A stretch of DNA of 44,402 bases from UBA11889 sp002313255 (GTDB lineage Bacteria; Pseudomonadota; Gammaproteobacteria; Pseudomonadales; Azotimanducaceae), in the NCBI GenBank assembly GCA_913045265.1, contig CAJWQX010000027.1:1-44402 (forward strand). The letters are read 5' to 3'. Position 1 is the first letter of the stretch. Each line of letters opens with the position of its first letter. The translations under genes and the position numbers were made by a program. Below the pieces are notes generated by a model, which searched no databases, was not told where the DNA came from, and was given only the letters and a program-made list of their open reading frames with translations. Shown piece by piece: positions 40,622 through 44,402 of the stretch.

Positions 40622-41455
40622 CTATTTCTCCCCTTTCGAAAGGAGCTTTTCATAACAAAAATTCGTTGCCTGTACATACCCCGCCAAAGAGCCACAATCA
40701 AAACGTTTGCCTTTAAATCGGTAAGCAAGCACTCCTCCCTGTTTCGCTTGTTCGACGAGCGCATCCGTAATCTGGATCTCGCCTCTCTTATCCGGTGGGG
40801 TCTGCCCCAATATTTCAAATATGTCCGGCGTAAGAATGTATCGGCCAATGATCGCTAAATTGGAAGGTGCCGTACCTGGCTCGGGTTTTTCGATCATGTT
40901 CGACACACTGTATAAATCTTTTGACACTTCGTCCCCCGCGATCACGCCATATTGATGAGTAATCTCAGCGGGTACTTCTTCAATAGCGACAACGCTGGTC
41001 CGGTGCTGTGCAAAAATCTCAAGCATTTGAGCGAGTACGCCGCCTCCCTCGCCGAAACAAAGGTCATCGGCCAACACGACAGCGAAAGGCTCGTCTCCCA
41101 TAATCGAACGACCGCAAAGAATTGCGTGTCCCAATCCCTGCATTTGTACTTGACGAGTGTAGGAAAAAGTACATTCATTGATCAGATCACGGATGCCTAA
41201 TAGGGCTTTTTCCTTTGCGGTCCCCTTCACCTGATCTTCTAATTCATAACTAACGTCAAAGTGATCCTCGATGGCGCGCTTCCCTCGACCGGTCACGAAT
41301 CCAATGTCACGTAGACCCGCTGCTGAAGCTTCCTCAACTCCGTACTGAATAAGCGGTTTATCAAGTATCGGTAACATTTCTTTTGGCATCGATTTAGTGG
41401 CCGGTAAAAACCGAGTGCCGTATCCGGCCACTGGAAATAGACACTTATTTAACAT
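40622..41455 (-). CDS. galU: UTP-glucose-1-phosphate uridylyltransferase
   Basis: A 277-residue GalU, which makes UDP-glucose for LPS core, capsule or osmoprotectant sugars. N-terminal CLFPVAGYGTRFLPATKSMPKEMLPI is the nucleotide-binding signature; PKEMLPILDKPLIQYGVEEA, QMQGLGHAILCGR and VVLADDL follow; the end has PPDKRGEIQITDAL and RFDCGSLAGYVQA. Start ATG 41455 has GAGG upstream and matches family length; the frame extends to 41479. An AT-rich TATAAT on the minus strand (41525-41530) lies about 70 nt upstream and may be its -10. Confidence 0.95.
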   Translation of the reverse strand: MLNKCLFPVAGYGTRFLPATKSMPKEMLPILDKPLIQYGVEEASAAGLRDIGFVTGRGKRAIEDHFDVSYELEDQVKGTAKEKALLGIRDLINECTFSYTRQVQMQGLGHAILCGRSIMGDEPFAVVLADDLCFGEGGGVLAQMLEIFAQHRTSVVAIEEVPAEITHQYGVIAGDEVSKDLYSVSNMIEKPEPGTAPSNLAIIGRYILTPDIFEILGQTPPDKRGEIQITDALVEQAKQGGVLAYRFKGKRFDCGSLAGYVQATNFCYEKLLSKGEK

Positions 41456-41766
41456 GCAGTAACCTCGTGCATCCGCCATTCATCGCGCGAAGTTGATCGA
41501 GTGTCATTTATCATTCGCATCAAAATTATATAGCTACGACATCAAACCTCGCGTATCCCTATTACATGCATCGGGAGCGACTGTACAGGCTGGTTCATAC
41601 TAATATCCCCCCGCAACGTTGCCTCTCATCAACGTTCTCTCAACAAAATCGACACGACCAAATCAATATCGTCGATGCCGAATAAGACCTTAATGTTCCT
41701 TGTCGACTCGTGCGTACACCAACCCGCAGGTGCCAAACGACTATTTGAAATCCCCGCAGGCATAAT
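41456..41766. other. Intergenic region between galU and the DUF2062 gene
   Basis: A 311-bp divergent gap. The minus strand has a perfect TATAAT (complement of 41525-41530) suited to galU, without a good -35. No gene, RNA or terminator is evident. In many gammaproteobacteria comEC and exbBD-type genes sit between the DUF2062 gene and msbA; nothing of them is visible here. Confidence 0.4.
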
Positions 41767-42306
41767 GTGAGTCTCGTGCCATACCCATTCATCAAACGTT
41801 ATTTGCCAACCCGAGAATCCATGCGTGAGCACACGCTATTTCGGATTTGGGGTCATCGTTTACTCGAACCCGAGCTTTGGCATTTACACCGTCGGTCAGT
41901 CGGTGGCGCCTTTTTTATCGGCCTCTTTTGCGCATTTTTACCGATCCCTACACAAATGCTCGCGGCCGCATCGATGGCGCTGATCGGCCGATGCAACATC
42001 GCGCTTTCGGTCGCCGTCACATGGGTTACCAACCCGTTAACCATGGGACCTATGTTTTTCTTCGCCTATAAGCTGGGCGCCTGGTTGCTGGATACTCAAG
42101 TGACCATCACGACCGTCGAACTTTCTTGGGCGTGGCTTTCCAACCAGATCGGCCAGATCTGGTGGCCGTTGCTTGTCGGTTGTTTGATCTGCGGCTGGGT
42201 GTCGGGATTATCGGGAATGTTGGTTTCCCGAATACTCTGGAGACTGCACGTCGTTCGACGCTGGAAACAGCGCCTAGCAAGACGCCAAAGCAAGATCGCT
42301 TTTTGA
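41767..42306 (+). CDS. DUF2062 domain membrane protein
   Basis: A 179-residue DUF2062 protein with family-typical residues: RRSVGGAFFIGLFCAFLPIPTQMLAAA, then NIALSVAVTWVTNPLTMGPMFFFAYKLG, followed by a last hydrophobic segment (WWPLLVGCLICGWVSGLSGML) and a basic C-terminus. About three to four membrane segments. Function is unknown; it is often encoded next to lolCDE in gammaproteobacteria, as here. GTG start with AGG seven bases upstream. Confidence 0.88.
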   Translation: MSLVPYPFIKRYLPTRESMREHTLFRIWGHRLLEPELWHLHRRSVGGAFFIGLFCAFLPIPTQMLAAASMALIGRCNIALSVAVTWVTNPLTMGPMFFFAYKLGAWLLDTQVTITTVELSWAWLSNQIGQIWWPLLVGCLICGWVSGLSGMLVSRILWRLHVVRRWKQRLARRQSKIAF

Positions 42307-42311
42307 TACTT

Positions 42312-43517
42312 CTAGCGCGAATGCAACTCCTGTGCCGGATTCGCTCTGGCCGCCAATAAAGTAGGACGAACTATCGCAGCCGTACACAAACCAAACGAAA
42401 GCAGCGCGATAGCGACAACGTCTTTGCCTTTTGTTTCGGAGGGAACGGACGAAAAATAGGTCCCTTCGATCATGTTCGAGCCCATTGCCGATTCGAACAC
42501 TTTCACGACAGCGTCGGCATGTGACGCAATGGTTACGCCAAGAATGAGTCCAAGTGCGATTCCGACCAATGAAATGACTAGTCCCTGAACCAAAAATACC
42601 GAGACAATTACTGTCCGGCGGGCTCCCATAGTGCTCAGGATAGCAATATCTCCTCGCTTATCGTTTACCAACAGAGCCTGCCCGGACACCATATTGAACG
42701 CGGCTAGTCCGACAACCATTGCCAATAACGCAAACATGATCCCTTTCTCGATCTCGATCGCGCGAAACAATTCACCGAACTGTTCGGCCCAGGTATGTAG
42801 AGGAGCGTCAACGGGTGAAGACCAGGAACCTATCGAGAGAGGGTCGGCCAGCGTCACCCGCCAACCCAATGTCCCAGCACCGGTAATTCCCAATTCTTGG
42901 ATTCGGGCAATATCAATAATTGCTAACTGATAGTCCGGATCCGCCCCGACCGCGAACGTTGCAACGAGCTGAAACCGTTGTACAACTGGAACGATCCCCG
43001 ATCCCGTTGATGTCGGAAAAACCAGGATAATCGGATCGCCCCGCGCTAGTCCCATCAAACGCACAAGCGGTTCTCCCAATGCAATACCGGCACCCCGTAG
43101 CAGCGGAAGCGAACCAGACACCATCGAGTCTGCAATGAAATTACCCCCGTCCGTCGTATCAATTCCGTAGACCTTCACCGCCTGGGCTACTCCGGGCATG
43201 GATAGCATGGCTTCGCCCTGATACAGACGTTCAACGCCAATGACACCCGGCGTTGCCAATACGGCTTCACTATCCTCTTCAGTTAAGACACTCTTTTCGA
43301 TAAAGGCGTGCGGTACAACACCTAGAAGCCGTCCCTTAACTTCTTGGTCGAATCCATTCATAACACTCGTCACCACTGTGAGAATCGATACTCCGAGTAC
43401 GAGTCCCACCAACGAGACCCAATTAATTAAAGCCGCATAGACGTTGTCCCGTCGGAAGAGATATCGAAGCGCAATCCACACGGAAGGTAATCGCTTAATT
43501 AGTAATTGGTTAGGCAT
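42312..43517 (-). CDS. lolE: Lipoprotein-releasing ABC permease LolE (LolC/E family)
   Basis: A 401-residue FtsX-type permease. The N-terminal ALRYLFRRDNVYAALINWVSLVGLVLGVSILTVV helix leads to a large periplasmic domain (about 50-260) and three C-terminal membrane helices, with NMVSGQALLVNDKRGDIAILSTMGA between them. With LolC and LolD it extracts outer-membrane lipoproteins and hands them to LolA. Named LolE from gene order (C-D-E) and the LGVVPHAFIE segment resembling E. coli LolE. It overlaps lolD by 8 bp. Confidence 0.9.
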   Translation of the reverse strand: MPNQLLIKRLPSVWIALRYLFRRDNVYAALINWVSLVGLVLGVSILTVVTSVMNGFDQEVKGRLLGVVPHAFIEKSVLTEEDSEAVLATPGVIGVERLYQGEAMLSMPGVAQAVKVYGIDTTDGGNFIADSMVSGSLPLLRGAGIALGEPLVRLMGLARGDPIILVFPTSTGSGIVPVVQRFQLVATFAVGADPDYQLAIIDIARIQELGITGAGTLGWRVTLADPLSIGSWSSPVDAPLHTWAEQFGELFRAIEIEKGIMFALLAMVVGLAAFNMVSGQALLVNDKRGDIAILSTMGARRTVIVSVFLVQGLVISLVGIALGLILGVTIASHADAVVKVFESAMGSNMIEGTYFSSVPSETKGKDVVAIALLSFGLCTAAIVRPTLLAARANPAQELHSR

Positions 43518-44184
43518 TTAGCCTGCCGTCTTCCAAAACGAACGAGCGATTCATTTTGTCCGCAATCGACGCGTCATGTGTCACGACGATAAACGCTGTG
43601 CCCGTCGCGGTACTCATATCTGCTATCAGCTTCATCACTCGGGAAGCATTTTCCCGATCAAGATTACCCGTGGGCTCGTCGGCCAACAGGATGTCGGGCT
43701 CGGTTGCCATCGCTCTCGCCAGTGCGACACGTTGCCGTTCGCCACCCGAGAGTTGATGGGGTCGATGTCCGACGCGCTCCGTCAAATCAACCGCGTCCAA
43801 TAGGTTCTTCGCACGTTCCTCCGATTCGAGCGACGTACGACCCGAAACAATCAAGGGCATCGCCACGTTTTCGAGTGCGGAAAACTCGGGCAGTAGGTGG
43901 TGAAATTGATATACGAAACCCATGTATTGATTGCGGATAGCGGCTCGACCATCACTTGAAGCAGAAGTCATGCTTTGACCGGCAACCCTTACTTCGCCGA
44001 CGTCCGGATCGGCTAAGCCGGCAAGTATGTGCAGCAACGTGCTCTTGCCTGTCCCAGAGCGACCTACCACCGCGACCCTCTCGCCCCTCCTAATATCTAA
44101 GTCAATGCCATCGAGAACACGCAGTTCCCGCTCGCCATCTACGAATCGTTTACGAAGATTTCGAGCTGACAAGACATCACTCAT
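43510..44184 (-). CDS. lolD: Lipoprotein-releasing ABC ATPase LolD
   Basis: A 224-residue ATPase. Walker A GRSGTGKSTLLHILAGL, Q-loop VYQFHHLLPEFSALENVAMPL, signature LSGGERQRVALARAM, Walker B ILLADEPTGNLD and H-loop VVTHD are all intact; HHLLPEF and EPTGNLD are LolD hallmarks. Start ATG 44184 (MSDVLSARNLRKRF) has GGAAG upstream; the longer frame from 44277 overlaps lolC heavily. Overlaps both neighbours by 8 bp. Confidence 0.95.
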   Translation of the reverse strand: MSDVLSARNLRKRFVDGERELRVLDGIDLDIRRGERVAVVGRSGTGKSTLLHILAGLADPDVGEVRVAGQSMTSASSDGRAAIRNQYMGFVYQFHHLLPEFSALENVAMPLIVSGRTSLESEERAKNLLDAVDLTERVGHRPHQLSGGERQRVALARAMATEPDILLADEPTGNLDRENASRVMKLIADMSTATGTAFIVVTHDASIADKMNRSFVLEDGRLNA

Positions 44185-44402
44185 ACTGAAGTGCTTCCGC
44201 GGGACTCGACGAGCTCGCCCGCCACGCTGGATATAGAGTTGCCAACAACGTGAGCAATCCCGCAATACCCGCGACATGCCATACGTCCGTCGACGCTAAT
44301 GCGAACGGCAGCGTGTCAACCACGTATTCACCCATAAGTTTGACACCAAGGAGTGACTCAAGCGTCGGGAAGCCGGCCTCGGCCAAAACTCCAAGAAAAT
44401 AG
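44177..44402 (-). CDS. lolC: Lipoprotein-releasing ABC permease LolC (C-terminal fragment, runs off right edge)
   Basis: Only the last 74 or so residues are in the window. The frame continues unbroken to the edge. LESLLGVKLMGEYVVDTLPF, then a hydrophobic helix and LLATLYPAWRASSSSPAEALQYE, match the C-terminus of LolC/LolE permeases. Named LolC because it precedes lolD in the same operon, with lolE after. Confidence 0.9.
   Translation of the reverse strand, partial: YFLGVLAEAGFPTLESLLGVKLMGEYVVDTLPFALASTDVWHVAGIAGLLTLLATLYPAWRASSSSPAEALQYE

Noticed and set aside
1..44402. Insertion sequences, CRISPR arrays, tRNA/rRNA genes, phage or defence systems
   Set aside because: No transposase, cas-like gene, regularly spaced repeats, tRNA-like cloverleaf or toxin-antitoxin pair was recognised on either strand.

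Overview
The window looks like a chromosomal segment of a Gram-negative gammaproteobacterium, probably a free-living and perhaps marine one, with about 50% GC. The evidence is the lipid A/LPS, lipoprotein-export and TonB machinery, an E. coli-type RNase E whose catalytic residues fall at E. coli numbering, and gammaproteobacterial housekeeping gene order. Many genes start with GTG or TTG and are joined by ATGA or TGATG overlaps. I see no insertion sequence, prophage, CRISPR array, rRNA or tRNA.

Layout. (1) 1-6936, minus strand: an energy-coupled uptake operon (DUF3450 protein, long TtpC-like ExbB, ExbB, ExbD, TonB, TPR protein), then riboflavin synthase and a lipoprotein alpha/beta hydrolase cut by the left edge. 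(2) 7205-8169: a dienelactone-hydrolase-family gene coupled to a small secreted Cys-containing protein. (3) 8262-13848: a phosphate island with a phosphate-selective porin, PhoB and PhoR on the plus strand, converging on a PiT transporter and its DUF47 partner. Similar candidate Pho boxes precede both transcription units. (4) 13947-22593: accessory metabolism. It holds an SDR, a chimeric gene remnant (N-terminus of a luciferase-like monooxygenase joined to the C-terminus of an alpha/beta hydrolase), a HAD hydrolase, a PfkB sugar kinase, a MoaD-like protein, a three-subunit molybdenum hydroxylase, an M24 peptidase and a GNAT. (5) 22638-44402: a conserved envelope, fatty-acid and RNA block: holB, tmk, mltG, fabF, acpP, fabG, fabD, rpmF, yceD, maf, rluC, rne, murB, alkB, an SDR, kdsB, msbA-lpxK, galU, DUF2062 and lolE-lolD-lolC.

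Most notable points. MsbA (lipid A flippase) and LpxK (lipid A 4'-kinase) are encoded as one 946-codon open frame. The RNase E gene has an extended -10 promoter and a roughly 400-nt leader carrying two copies of the hairpin element GGTGGTAAATCACCG. plsX and fabH, usually found between rpmF and fabD, are absent and replaced by a 315-bp gap. The LLM/hydrolase chimera looks like the scar of one internal deletion. yceD seems to start a few bases downstream of a near-consensus -10 and may be translated from a leaderless mRNA.

How the genes work together. The TonB cluster energises outer-membrane uptake. The Pho island senses phosphate and imports it through the porin and PiT. The fab genes, AcpP, MsbA-LpxK, KdsB, GalU, MurB, MltG and LolCDE build the envelope. 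RNase E and RluC act on RNA, Tmk and HolB serve DNA replication, and AlkB repairs alkylated bases.
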